DNA from: Microstegium vimineum
Lineage: Eukaryota > Streptophyta > Magnoliopsida > Poales > Poaceae
Length of the DNA: 64,000 bases
Direction of reading: 5' to 3'
Assembly (NCBI GenBank): GCA_022036555.1
Contig: CM039139.1
Coordinates: 13,544,319-13,608,318 of the forward strand
Part shown: positions 36,124-47,520 of the stretch, piece by piece
Numbering within the stretch: position 1 is the first letter of the stretch
Layout: each line of letters begins with the position of its first letter
Notes under the pieces: generated by a model
Databases searched by the model: none
Told to the model about the DNA's origin: nothing
The model's input: the letters and a program-made list of their open reading frames with translations, nothing else
Made by a program: the position numbers and the translations under genes

Positions 36124-39100
36124 TGGTGGTTGGGAGCTCGGGGGCGGTGGGGCCGTCCCCGCCTCCGAACCGTTAGGCGCAGCAGAGCAGGAGCAGAGGC
36201 AGAGGTGGTGTTGGCGAGGCGGAGGCGGAGCGTGTCGCGGGCGGCAGACGCTCTGTTTTATGGCGCAGCGCAGTGGGAGTTTGTTTCGTCGTTGTTAACG
36301 TTGGTGGACTCTGTACTGTTTTCATTAAAAAAAAACGTTGGTGGACTCGGTGTTGCGTGGGCCCGGCCCATCAATTTCATCTCGACTCCTTTTTTCTTCT
36401 ACTCATCATCATTATTTTTACGCTGTTTTGGCATTAAAAAAAGGGAAATGCAAGCATTTATACTTTTATTATCTTCCCTCAAAAAACAAAAAAAATATAG
36501 ATACGTTTCTTACCATATACTATCCTAATCGGTACGGATAAACAGGACAATTTCGCATATACGAGTCACGATTCCACAATTATATACTAGCAGCCTCGCA
36601 TTCATGCAGGGAGCACTAATTTTGCTAAGCGACGTTTAAACCACAGCGCAACTACTCCTATAAACACAGGACTGTACGACGGTGTAATGCATGCATGGAA
36701 TGGGATGGGATACGCGTACGTATAATTGACGTGTATCTAAACAGAAAAGCACGGGCGGGCGGATGCGATTTGCGAGGGCAAGTATGATGGCGGCATCGAC
36801 CAGCGGTGTGGGGCAGGGGCGCTCGGGCGGCCGTTTCCGCGCGCGGCTGGTCGTTGGCCGGAAGCTGTCCCGTGGGCGGCAAGCGAGGTATAGACAGGGC
36901 CCCGGCCCGTGAAGGCTCTGTAGCGCCCGTTGGTTTCTGGTGCGCTCCACCCATCGCCGGAGACGGAGTCTACGTGTAGCAGCACCACACCACACCACAC
37001 CACAAGCTGCTTGCCAAGAACGTGTACGTACTGATACAATCATGGCCGTCACGTGTGTACAGTATACGACCGCTGGACGCTGGTAGCGTAGTCACCAGTG
37101 GTAATATGGGTCACTACCAGCTAGTCATTTCGACAGCTGAACGGACTATACATGCACTCTGCCCTCCTTACTCACGATGATGACGATGATGGGTGTACAA
37201 AGGAGCAGTAGTAGTACACGTTTGAGCCAGCAGTTTCGCTTCAGTCTTTTTCCCGCCGTATAGTATAGTCATATATATACGCCTACGACTTGTCAAGTGG
37301 ACTCTATTTGCTAACGGACATCGTCAAAAACGTGTTCTACTGAGAGACACTACATTCTGGTATCAATTTGCTAGAAGACACTGACCCGGTTAAAATAATA
37401 TTATCTGACTGAGAAGGAGAGAGAAAGATGAGGAATTATCCAAATTGCCCTTGACCCCACCTGTCAGCCCATTCGTCTTCCTTCCCCTCTTTCATTCTCC
37501 GCGTGCTCCCGAGCGCTCGCGGGATCCCGCCCGCAGCTCGCCGGATCCCGGCCACGTGTGCGCTCGCCGGACCCAGTAGTAGTAGTATATATAACACGTA
37601 CAGAAACAAAACGGCTCCGTTTCCTGAGCGAGCTACCGACGGTATCCATGCATGCATCGTGCAGCGGTCGGGCGCGAGACACATTCCCTGCCCTGGTGGT
37701 CCTCTCACAGAATTCGCGACCGAGATCCATTATTTCCCTCCTCCATTGCCAGATCAATTCGCTCATTTAATCTCGCTCCTGTATCACGGTCTCCTTCAAT
37801 TCAATTCTCATGGGGTCCTCTAATTAACAAGCTAGCTAATTAAGGATGAATAAGAGTACTCCTGCTGATCTATTGTTAACCTAATTAAACCCCAGCGCTC
37901 ACATAATAAACACCATTAAACTGGGAGGCCTAGGCACCTAGGTAGGTAGACAGCGACAGACGAGTAAAGGCAACCTTGGATTGTCCTTTTGGATTAAAGA
38001 AGAAGAAGAGGCTTGTCCTGTGCACTCTGCAACGTTCAGTTCAGGTTCTGTGAGGCAGGTTAAGGTTGCCGGGAAAACGACGAGGCCCCAGCCCGTGCCT
38101 CTGCCGTCTAACCTGCCTCTGCCCGCCGGCCGCCGCGCCGGTTGATTGGCTTGCAAACCAAGCGTCCAAAAGAGTTGGGGAGGTGCGCGTGCCCATGCTT
38201 CCCTGTTCTGTTCCTCCCGGCGCCATGCATTCAGACTTTCAGTCTACACTACTACTGTAATATATTCGAATTAAACACGCGATTAAAAAGGATCACGAGA
38301 CTCACATCATCAGGGCCGCGCCACGCATGAACGGGCACCGACGCCGCCATCTCCTGCTCCTGATTGGTTTCGTTATTATACATGCATCGATGCATATATA
38401 CGGAGTATGCAGTGACCGTCCGTGCGTGCACGCACGCACTAACAATCATCTTCATGTGATTGCAGAAGACCAGGCAACGACGGTGACCTATCGAAAACGG
38501 TCCAACTCGGTCGAAAAACTCCTCAACCGTTTTCTACTTCTACATTTTGAATACGAAAACGAAAGCGAAAACGGTAAAGTCGAACACGAAAACGAACGCG
38601 AACTTATGAAATATTGTGAATTTCGAAAACGAATCAATTCGAGCGAAATTCTATCGAACACAGTCGGTATACGAAAAGTCAATTCGAAATACTGACCTAC
38701 CATTCATAAAAATTAACAAGTGCCATTGTGGCAAATTTTGAGTATAAGAGAGCAGATTTATCAATTTTGTTTCTTTTGCACGAGAAATAAATAAAGAAGA
38801 GAAAAATTAAGATGTCATGGATATCAATGTTTTACATTTACCTTTGCTTAGTTAATGATTGACAACCAAATTCGGTTTAAATCATATTTGAATTCGGAAT
38901 ATTTCCACATTAAAAATAGAAAAGTAGAAAACGGTCGAACTTGGTCGAAAAAACGGCTTTCCATTCGGGATTCGGGACATTTGAAATACGAAAACGGAAG
39001 CGACTACGGTAAAGTCGAACAAGAAAATACGGATTCGATCGGGTTAAATATAGGAAACGGTGCGGTTCGGTTCGGGATATTTCCGTTCCGTTTTTATCCT

Positions 39101-42100
39101 TAGTTCCATGTCCCTTGCACTTGCACACCTGATGAATCCCTGCATGTTGCCTGAGGACTGAGGGGCATCCACCAAGAGCACTGCCTGGTTGGTGATCAGA
39201 GAGAGGTCAACTTTTGTCTTGTACTCTTGTCGAACTGCTCCCAGCGAGACTGCGAGACAGAGATGGAAACAATCAGACGCGAGCACAAATTACTGCCAGC
39301 TAGTCCCCAACAAATCACTAGAATCAGCGGCTGGTGTGTGTATTCCCTAATGCCAAAACTTCCAATACATACATACACTACTCAATACTCATGGTGTATT
39401 TGGATTTCTACAGCAACCAGCAAACAACCAAATGCAAAACCAAGACTCCATACAGTCCTTGCAACCATTATAAAAGCAGAAAACTGTCGATGGATATAAA
39501 CGCCCACGCATCTATAATCCTGCTGCCTCCTTAATCATCATCATCGGTCTGAAAGCTACCTGAGGGCACCGTCGTCGTTACCTCTCGCGCGCCAATCACA
39601 TATCGATCGGCGCTTGCAGAAAAGCCTGGGATCTATGCCAGGAGATGCTGTTGGGAGGTCAGCCTCGCAGCAGATGCATGCCTGGCTGGCTCCAAGTTAG
39701 CCCTGTGTTTTGATTGCCAGCATCAAATCAAAACGCAACCGCGAGACCACGATTGCACTCGTTATTAGGTGGCTTAAGCCTTGACTTCGTATTCGCCTCG
39801 GTGTCTAGTCTAGCAGTACGTAGTAACAGCACTCTCGTTGCTAGATCATGGAGATCTCTAGATACCTGACGTTTCTGATTTCTTGACGTCGATCTGTTTC
39901 TGACCAAACGACAAGGCAGAGAACCTGCCATTTCTTCCTCTCAATTTCTGATTTGTCCCTGTCTTTGCTGGTGCTCCCTTGGTAGTATTTCAGGGGACTC
40001 GGAAAGGCCACAGAATGTCAAGATTGTACAGGCTACTACTAGGCTACCTTTATTACTTCTTTATTATTATTTGATTGATTGATGCTCCATTGCATTTCCA
40101 TTATGTGATATCGCTAGTTCATTACGCAACAGAAGAACAGCTGAACGAGGAGATATCAAGATTAGGGTCTCGCAGGGGTTGCTATTGTACTCAGCTCCCA
40201 AAAAAGAAGTGATATAGCAGGAGTATTACAAATTATGTGTTTCATTTGTTAATGAAAATTGTTTTACTAGCTGTTCCACATGCCAAATGTAAACTATTAG
40301 TACAATCATTTTTTATAAACCAAAATACTGAGGCTGTTCCAGTGCAAAATGAAGGACCGGAGAAAATGCTCTAGAGGCAGGAAAAAAGAAAGTTGCACTA
40401 ATACAAATTATTGTTTCACACATAGAAGCCGAAACATGTGTTCATAGAATTTGAAAAAAAAAACTACTATATTTGAAGTCGTGCCAATGACAAAGGGCCA
40501 AATGTTAGTGTAGGGTAAAAATATACCAACAATTACGGCAGTCATTTTATAAAAAAAATTGTAAAAAATAAATATAAATAAAATCTAGATAAGAATGACC
40601 TTGAAAACTGACCCTATGACTTCCTGCAAGAGAGATATAAATAAATATAAATAAACTAGAAGTGATGAGACCGTACGCTCTGTTATATTGTTTACCATAA
40701 AAATAATAGTATCGTTAATTTTAGAACATTTGCCAAATCATGGACTTAAGCCAACTGACTAGCTAAGCTATGACCAATTCGTAACATTACAAGAATTTGA
40801 TATACTTATTAAAAATAAACATAAATTATCTAAATACTTTCTTGCTTAAAGTATGTCACATTTGACTTTACTGCACGCCTTTGATCCCTAATTTATTTTA
40901 TATCATATTATTAAAATTCTTAAAATCAAAGAGATTTTCCATGTACTTTTAAATGCAATTCTGACATATAACTTATATGTTTTGAAAACTAAATAATTTA
41001 ATTTTTTTATGATTGTACTTATATATTTTAAGACTAGCCGGTTATGTTCCCTCTAGTGAACATATGCATTTTAGTTAAAGTTCTCGTGTTCACATGAGTG
41101 TTCATTTTTTTTCTAAATTTTTGCGATAAATTAATAGTGTTATTCTTCTGGCACTAGGCAATGTGCTTTGTCGATTGTATTGCTTCATTAATACCGATAT
41201 AATTTCCCTAAAAAAATATATCGATTGAGTTTTTCAAAGGTGCTTATAGGAATAATGCATGTGTCTGTTTTGTCACCTGAAAGGAAAAACAAATCTTCTT
41301 ATCCTAGAAGTCATGCTTTGTTACGATTTATGACAAGGAGGTTGCATGTGTTTTGATTGTCAAGTCCTTTGATATTCAAAGGCCACCACATAGAGGTATT
41401 TCCGAATTTGACCATGATCGATTCTACTAAGCCAATTAAACTTGGGAAAATTAGCTCTATGGCTCTGAAAAAAGGTGAGTCTTAAGTTTATGACCCTTTT
41501 TTCTAAACTTTGCTATATGGTCTCGAAACGTTTTTTTTTTTGCTCTATGTCCTTCCGTCCATTTACAGCTAACGGTGTCAAGTCATGGGTAAAATACTGT
41601 TTTACCCCTAGTGAAAAAATTTAATGCAAATTTTTATTTGTTTGTTTTATATTTAGAGTAATATTAAGCAAATAAAGCTATGTTGTGTTTGACCGCCGCA
41701 TGGCCTGTTAGGGCAGGTACATTGCTACACGTCAGTGGTCTCGTACTCGTCTCATGCAATGACACGTAGGATTTTTGCTTATGTGGAGGAAAGAGAAATG
41801 TGAGAGAGAAAGATATCGTTGTTTCACGAAACAACCACCTCATGAGCTAAGATTTAGGATTATGAGACAACTATTACACTATTATATGAGTTGTTGTTGT
41901 CATGCACCTCACAAGTTAATTTTTATTCTATGCATAAATTGAGGAATCATGAGTTACTACGAATCAACTTAAAAAAACAAGCATTGTATACGTGGTCTGT
42001 TAAGTCCATCTTAAATTACGTGATATTATACGAGACAACCTATAAGACAACATCAATGTACTTGCCTTAACGCTTTCTCAACTTGGGCTAGTGTCCAACA

Positions 42101-42519
42101 GAGCTAACCGGCCAGGCCCATTTTTGGACATTGGACAGTTCACAAATGAGACAGCCCAAAAAATGAATAGAGATCGACTTCTTCAACCTCCGTCCGTGGC
42201 TCAATTTGTGAACTGTCCGTGGCTCCTTCAGTTCGTCACGGCCTCTCTGACAGTCGGACCTGAGCATTCCCCTGTCAATTATAGACAAGGAATAATAGAG
42301 GCTGATTGATGGTTACAGTTTATCAGGAAAACATAGTTCATGATTAGTCCATGGACGGACTAATTTTTAGTGCAGTGATCCAAACGCTTGCACGTACAGG
42401 ATTTTTGTAGAATATTATCATTTGGATGACTTTTAAACCTCAGAAAGTTATGGATTTCGGGATGGATATCTCTGTTTATGTTTATGGGCCCCGCCGATCC
42501 GGACGGCCGATGCCAACGT
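36124..42519. other. Intergenic region upstream of the kinase
   Basis: Includes the kinase 5' region (GC-rich to about 36300, with the phrase CGTTGGTGGACTC duplicated at about 36299 and 36336). GC-richer patches at 36700-37050 and 37450-37700 hold open frames with no recognisable protein. About 38490-39105 is an ACGG/CGAA-rich repeat with an internal duplication (separate entry). From 39110 to 42519 the DNA is largely AT-rich; 41440-41660 resembles a Mutator-type terminal region but no partner was found. Confidence 0.4.
38490..39105. repeat. ACGGTCGAA-rich repeat with internal duplication
   Basis: The blocks near 38494-38600 and 38928-39035 are diverged direct copies about 430 bp apart. Both read GAAAACGGTC(C/G)AACT(C/T)GGTCGAAAAA, then (A)ATACGAAAACG(A/G)AAGCG and ACGGTAAAGTCGAACA. 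The right end runs into GGTTCGGGATATTTCCGTTCCGTTTTTATCC. This GGAACGGAAAT type of sequence is a common grass repeat and resembles hAT-type MITE interiors. Target duplications were not identified. Confidence 0.5.
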
Positions 42520-42528
42520 CTCAATCTC

Positions 42529-43749
42529 GAGTCTTTTCCAGCTATACCATTATGAAAGTGAGTTAATTCTTCTGTCCCTGAAAGATTGATTCACATCTCC
42601 AGCGTGTTTTTCTTCTTTTTCCTCTGAACTATTCCGTCCCTCTTCTGACCCTCACTCTCACTCACATGAGGACCGTGTTGACTTGGCTCTCTCACTCCAT
42701 CTGCAGCAGCGGCTCGAGCCAGGGGGGAGGCGGGGAAGGCGGCGGAGACCGCGGGGGTCGGGAGCACGCGCGACTCGAGGCTCGCGAGCTTGAGCTCCAG
42801 CTCGGCGAGAGAGTGCTTCAGGCGCGTGGTCTCCTCCAGCGCCTCGTCTCTCGTGCGCGTGGCCGCGGCGAGCCGGCGGGAGAGGTCAGCCGCGGCGAGG
42901 CGCCACTGCTCACCGTCCCCAGCATCACCGGCGTCGGCGCTGCCCGAGGCTGACGTGGCCGACGGCAACGAGCGCGGGGTGGAGCGGCGGGTGAGGGAGA
43001 CGAACAACGAGCGGATGACGGCGCCGGGCGACGCCGGCGCGAGGGCGCGCTGCTTGAAACGGCAGTCCGAGGCCGCGACGTACGCCGCCGGGTTGGCCGC
43101 GTCGCCGCCACCCTTGGCCCCGCGGGCTGTCTTCTTGCTGGCGCCGCCATGGTCGTGGCAAGGCCGCGTCGAGGTGTGGCCCTGAGGGCGCCAGCACGGC
43201 TGTCTGCTCGCCGGTCGCCGCACATAGCTGCCTGCCAGCGCAGGTCCTGCTCGCGCCCGCGCCCGCGCGGCACGACTGCTTGCTCGCTGGATCTGAGGCC
43301 CTGCGCGAATCCCGGCCAGGCTGTGTCGAGGCGGCGCAGGTGCTACTCGTTGCAGCTGCCCACGGCGGCCGGATCCACTGCTTCCCATGCGGCCATGCCT
43401 GCTGCCTTTTTTTTTGGAACTCCGATGCCTGCTAGTGCTTGGGGATTTTTGCATTGGGTTCTCTGTTGGAGGCAAGCAATTTTGGGTGCGTCGGTTTTTT
43501 TTTGCTGGAGAGGACCCAAAATCGACACAGCGTCGTGTTGAAAGTGGCACGGAGGGACAACACAAAATCGCTTTGACTAAGGGCAGTGATGTCTTTTCGC
43601 ACAACAGTTTGACACCGTTAGAAGGAATTTTAGACGAAATGGTTCGGAGATAAAAGAAGAAAAACACGCTGACACAGAGGTGCGAATCAATCTTTCAGGG
43701 AGACACAGGAATTGACCAACTTTCATAATGACATAGCGGGAAAAGGCTC
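42529..43749. mobile_element. Pack-MULE-like element with captured coding sequence
   Basis: Flanked by the perfect 9-bp direct repeat CTCAATCTC (42520-42528 and 43750-43758). Terminal inverted repeats of about 110 bp begin GAGTCTTTTCCAGCTATACC on the left and GAGCCTTTTCCCGCTATGTC from the right. They stay aligned through ATTATGAAAGT, CCCTGAAAGATTGATTC and CAGCGTGTTTTTCTTCTTTT. A 9-bp duplication with long TIRs identifies a Mutator-like element. The interior is GC-rich, encodes no transposase, and holds a coiled-coil frame on the minus strand. Non-autonomous MULEs with acquired host exons are called Pack-MULEs. Confidence 0.88.
42591..43454 (-). CDS. Captured coiled-coil ORF within the Pack-MULE
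   Basis: An open frame of 287 codons from an ATG at 43454; a later in-frame ATG lies at 43388. Its last half looks like real plant protein. A basic and small-residue segment, KKTARGAKGGGDAANPAAY and RALAPASPGAVIRSLFVSLTRR, is followed by a heptad-like helix from WRLAAADLSRRLAAATR to HSLAELELKLASLESR, which would form a coiled coil. The first half (Arg/Pro/Ser-rich) looks like a second, unrelated fragment. The best start context, CCATGG at 43148-43150, is one base out of frame with the coiled coil, so the parent gene may have started there before a deletion. The frame runs into the left TIR at its 3' end. Whether it is translated is unknown. Confidence 0.5.
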   Translation of the reverse strand: MQKSPSTSRHRSSKKKGSRHGRMGSSGSGRRGQLQRVAPAPPRHSLAGIRAGPQIQRASSRAARARARAGPALAGSYVRRPASRQPCWRPQGHTSTRPCHDHGGASKKTARGAKGGGDAANPAAYVAASDCRFKQRALAPASPGAVIRSLFVSLTRRSTPRSLPSATSASGSADAGDAGDGEQWRLAAADLSRRLAAATRTRDEALEETTRLKHSLAELELKLASLESRVLPTPAVSAAFPASPLARAAAADGVREPSQHGPHVSESEGQKRDGIVQRKKKKNTLEM

Positions 43750-43758
43750 CTCAATCTC

Positions 43759-44130
43759 AATGCCCATTGCGCAGGCAGCTCCGTCAGAAATCAGAACTCC
43801 GAACACATGCCACACGCGATGTAATTCTCCTGAAACGCAGGCGATTGCTGCCAGTGCGCCGGCTCGTTGTCGTCGGAAGAGGCAGCACGGCAGCATCACC
43901 ATGGTCCATGGCACTTGCCCTGGCACACATACCGCCAACATGCACCATACTACCAACTGCACAATACTCCTACTAAATTAGGTGCATTCGGCACAGCGCA
44001 CAACGTTTCAGCATCTACATATCCTCTTCTTCTTTTTTGCATCATCAGTAAGTAAAGGCTTTGGAGCCACCGGATAAGCGTTTCAGAGCAGGTTTGAGAT
44101 GAGCCGTCGCTTCAGGCTCCTGGAGGTGGA
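43759..44130. other. Short intergenic spacer and 3' flank
   Basis: Spacer between the Pack-MULE duplication and the stop codon of the At1g01500-like gene. It would hold that gene's 3' untranslated region. Nothing else seen. Confidence 0.5.
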
Positions 44131-45165
44131 CTAGTACGAACGGACAAGGAGGCCGGCGCCGATGCCGACGCCGAGGCAGATGCCCAGGCTGATGCCTACG
44201 CCGAGCCTCACGCCTGCGGTGAACCATGACAGCTCGTTGTAGTCCTCGCCGTCGTCAACCCCGTCGGGCCTCGTGTAGAGGCTGCCGTCGCCGTCCTCGT
44301 CCGGGTCGGGCTTGTAGCACCTGTAATCCGATTCCGGTTCCTGCACGCGACACGCAGCAGCAGCAGTTCAGTCGTTTCAGTTCAGACTTCACAGTGAACA
44401 CTGAAAGAAACTTTTTTTCCTGAATTCAACGGAGAAGAAGGAAAATAAATTGAGCGCACTGTGATAAAAACAATCAGATTGTACCTCTGGGTGGTGCTTG
44501 GGAGGCGTTTTTTTCATGTCCTCCTCCGCCTGCTCGCCGCACTCCGGGATCGGGTCCATGAACGCCTTCACCAGGCGCTGCGGCTGCCTGAACCGCAGCT
44601 GCATGGCCCTGGTGAACAAGACCGGCGTGCCCCGGAACACGCCTGCGACGTACACCTCCACCGCGGGAGGCTTCGTGTCCCTCTCCCCGCCGCCGCCGCA
44701 CCGCAGGAACCCCGAGCCGCGCTGCGTCGCCACCTGGCACTTCATCACCCAGCTCTTGGTGGTGGCGCCGCCCTTACTGCCGTCCACGTCGCACGCCTCC
44801 AGGATCCCGACGATGATCCTCTCGTCCTTGCTCTGGACCTCGAACCGCACGCTGCCGGACACCCTGACGGTCGCCGTGCACACGAACGTGGCTTCCTCCG
44901 ATCTCTTGTCGACGCGGTCTCGGCGGAGAACGAAGGACACGCTGCCGTTGCCGTTGCTGATGATGCCGCATGGGTGGCGGTCGGCGCCGCTCACGTCCAG
45001 GATGGTGTCGGGAGTGAGCGGAGTGTGGGTCAAGGTGAGAGCGCCCAGCATGGACTCGTCGACCTCACACCTGCTCAACCTCAGGTAGAAGACTCGGAGT
45101 GCGAGGGTGGACGACGGCTCCGGCACGCCCATGGCTGCTTCTTCTGGCTCCGGAAGGCCACCCAT
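44131..45165 (-). CDS. At1g01500-type protein with C-terminal membrane anchor
   Basis: Two exons on the minus strand, 45165-44485 and 44340-44131, joined in phase 0 (CCAGAG|GAACCG), giving 296 aa. The N-terminal 220 residues resemble the plant family typified by Arabidopsis At1g01500: LALRVFYLRLSRC near the start, YVAGVFRGTPVLFTRAMQLRF in the middle, and a DPIPE block. The C-terminus has an acidic linker (228-258), then ELSWFTAGVRLGVGISLG and a glycine-rich hydrophobic segment (about 268-292) ending LLVRSY, a likely tail anchor. The molecular function is unknown; the label erythronate-4-phosphate dehydrogenase used for Arabidopsis is not supported by any motif here. A second in-frame ATG lies at codon 12. 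A 5' untranslated intron is possible (donor GTAAGC near 45861). Confidence 0.85.
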
Positions 45166-46725
45166 GTTTTTTCAAAGAAACAATTTTTGGGGCTAGTTGT
45201 TCACTCACACGAGAGAAATGGAATGGACCATATGTTTCAACTCTGAACATTCAGGGATTGGGGCATCACATAGTACTCCATCTGTACAAGAAAAAAAAGG
45301 TATTGCAGTGGTTAGAGTGGAAGAGCAAATTACAGGCAGTGAGTGAATAGCCAAGAGGCAAGACCTACTAGAACCAAGCTATTGACGCATCTCACGCAGT
45401 AACAATTCTGTTCCAACATAAACGGACAACGGATAGCATCTGCTAATTCACAAGCAAAGTACTACCAGGAAGTTCACACACGATAGATGAAACTCTAGCT
45501 GGCTCTCTGAATCAATAATAGATTTCTTCAACCCTCCAAGAACATGAAAGGCGAGGAATATGAATTCAACCTTTCCCTCAATTCTAGGATCGATGCCACA
45601 GTTCCTGATTACTGCGTTCAGAAACTGATAGAATCATAGACTCTGTATTTTCAATTGCATATTTGCACGGACGAACAGCTTCTGCAGGAAATAGAGATGG
45701 AGAATCGAATTTTCGATTGCGCGACTAAACCACAACCGCGGCCGTAGCCGCAACTAATGATGGAATAAACCTTCATATTTTGCAAGAACTTGATAAGAAA
45801 ACGCGCAGTAGGGAAGAGAGAAGAGAGGGGTGACGAATCATGAATACTTGAATAGCTTACCAGATTGAGCTCCAACTCCAAGGTTGAGCGATGCCTCTCC
45901 TTTGGTCTCTCTTCTCGTTCAGTTCTTCAGTCCTGGCAAAGAATTTCTCCTATATAAGTATATATCCTATATATACTACTAGTACTAGGGATCTTTTTTT
46001 GGTGGAGCTGTGGAGGTGAGCTGGTGAGGCCCCGTAAATCCCTCAACTGACACCTCACACAATGCACACCAGAGTCCAAAACCACCGCTCCATGCATGAC
46101 AACATGAGCCCCTCTCGCAACCTACTAGTAGTAGGGGAAAATATAATATATAGAGAGAGATCAGGGCAGAGAGCACTTCCGCAGTTCCGTTTCCGCTTCA
46201 TCATAAATCTAGGCAAAATTACAGCCTATTTTTTGGTCTGCCCTTCCATATTTATCTATGTTTCTATCACGGTTTATTTACTGTATGCGGACTCCAAAAT
46301 TGAATCTGATAAGTAAAAAAGGAGCCAACAGCTAAATGGGCCTGCGAGGCAGCAAGGACCGTGCGTACGTTGATTTGTCAACTCCAATTCAGTCTGTATC
46401 TGTCCGATTTTTTTTCGTATCTCACCACCCCTCGGATCTGACTACCCCTTGCAAAGCTACGTATGTATCCATCTGACTTTTTTTTCTGATTCTGGCCGCC
46501 GTTCGTGGAGCCCTACATCCGATTCTTTTTTCATGAGTTTTGTTCCCATGTCCCACATCCGTTTTTTCTTCCATGGTGTCAAGTTCGTTACTTTTTCATT
46601 TTTTTTCCTGTTTTCCCTTAATAAATATTTCAATTACAAAGTTGTTGATGTAATTTTAGTTAGAAATAGAACTTGGAAATAAAATAAAGAGACCAAATTT
46701 TCAAATATTTTTTTGCCCATCCTTA
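45166..46725. other. 5' flank of At1g01500-like gene and intergenic DNA
   Basis: Positions 45840-45960 on the minus strand look like a leader exon (TATATAAG-like sequence near 45950, donor GTAAGC near 45861), which would place an intron of about 600 bp before the coding exon. Beyond 46000 the DNA is AT-rich with no recognised gene. Confidence 0.4.
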
Positions 46726-47240
46726 TCTAACTACCTGATAATAAAGTGTTTCTCTCATCCGAACTTATATATATAACTTACGCTCATACAAGTTTGAATA
46801 ACTCATACAAGTTTGAATAACTCATTTATGTGACCCAAACTTGGAAACAACTGTTTTTTCATACAAATCTTATCCCGACATGGCTCATGATGAAATGTAA
46901 ATATATTATATTTTTTTTGGCTAATTGCTTTCCAAAATAAAATCAGTTTTTCAATAGGAATCGTATTCTAACATGGCTCATGAAGATATAAAACCAAACC
47001 AGGTTACCAACAAGATCAAAGTTTATAAAATAGAAAAAAAGAATATTCGTAAAGAAAAAAAGGAATTGTTATGGACTCCATGACATACTCTTTTCGTTTG
47101 ACTAAGACGCGCAAGAAGTAGTAGGAAAAAAAAGAATAGCGCTTATAGGAAAAAGAATAGAAATAAAAAATAATAGCAATAGACTCTGTTACGAACTCCT
47201 CTAATTTGTAGCTCAAAAGCTATGTCACAAATTGTAGATA

Positions 47241-47276
<36 letters not shown>

Positions 47277-47520
47277 GAAATAAATATCAATAGACTCTAT
47301 AACAGACTTCTATAATTTGAAACTCTAAAAATACCACATATTTAGCTTGAAAAATAGCAATACAAAGAGTAGATGAAAAAAGGGTAAAATTTTGGGTATT
47401 AAATATTAGATATATGGAGATGTAAAAAATGTAAAATTTGAATAAATACGCAACACACTTTTGTTTACGTTTTTATATTAATGTTTCTTTTCCGTCGCAA
47501 CGCACGGGCACGTTTGCTAG
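46726..47520 (+). mobile_element. Candidate non-autonomous Helitron
   Basis: The 3' end has the hairpin-forming CCGTCGCAACGCACGG, then GCACGTTTGCTAG, ending in CTAG and followed by T. The proposed 5' end is TCTAACTACCTGATAATAAAG, preceded by A; TC starts leading into AATAAAG are usual in grass Helitrons. Insertion would be between A and T, with no duplication or inverted repeats, as the superfamily requires. It contains a (TAA)n run at 47240-47275 and no coding sequence. Confidence 0.55.
47240..47275. repeat. (TAA)n microsatellite
   Basis: About twelve AAT/TAA units inside the Helitron candidate. Confidence 0.9.

Noticed and set aside
41440..41660. Mutator-type terminal inverted repeat
   Set aside because: Composition and wording are suggestive but no partner repeat or 9-bp duplication was found.
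42666..43541. Plus-strand open frames opposite the Pack-MULE coding sequence
   Set aside because: Shadows of the minus-strand coiled-coil frame in high-GC DNA.
47240..47275. CRISPR-like or regulatory array
   Set aside because: Simple (TAA)n microsatellite; no spacers.
30885..47520. One 16.6-kb Helitron between the two matching hairpins, carrying the kinase and the At1g01500-like gene
   Set aside because: The two hairpins are 3' ends on opposite strands, not a 5'/3' pair, and the genes between them are intact and look anciently syntenic.
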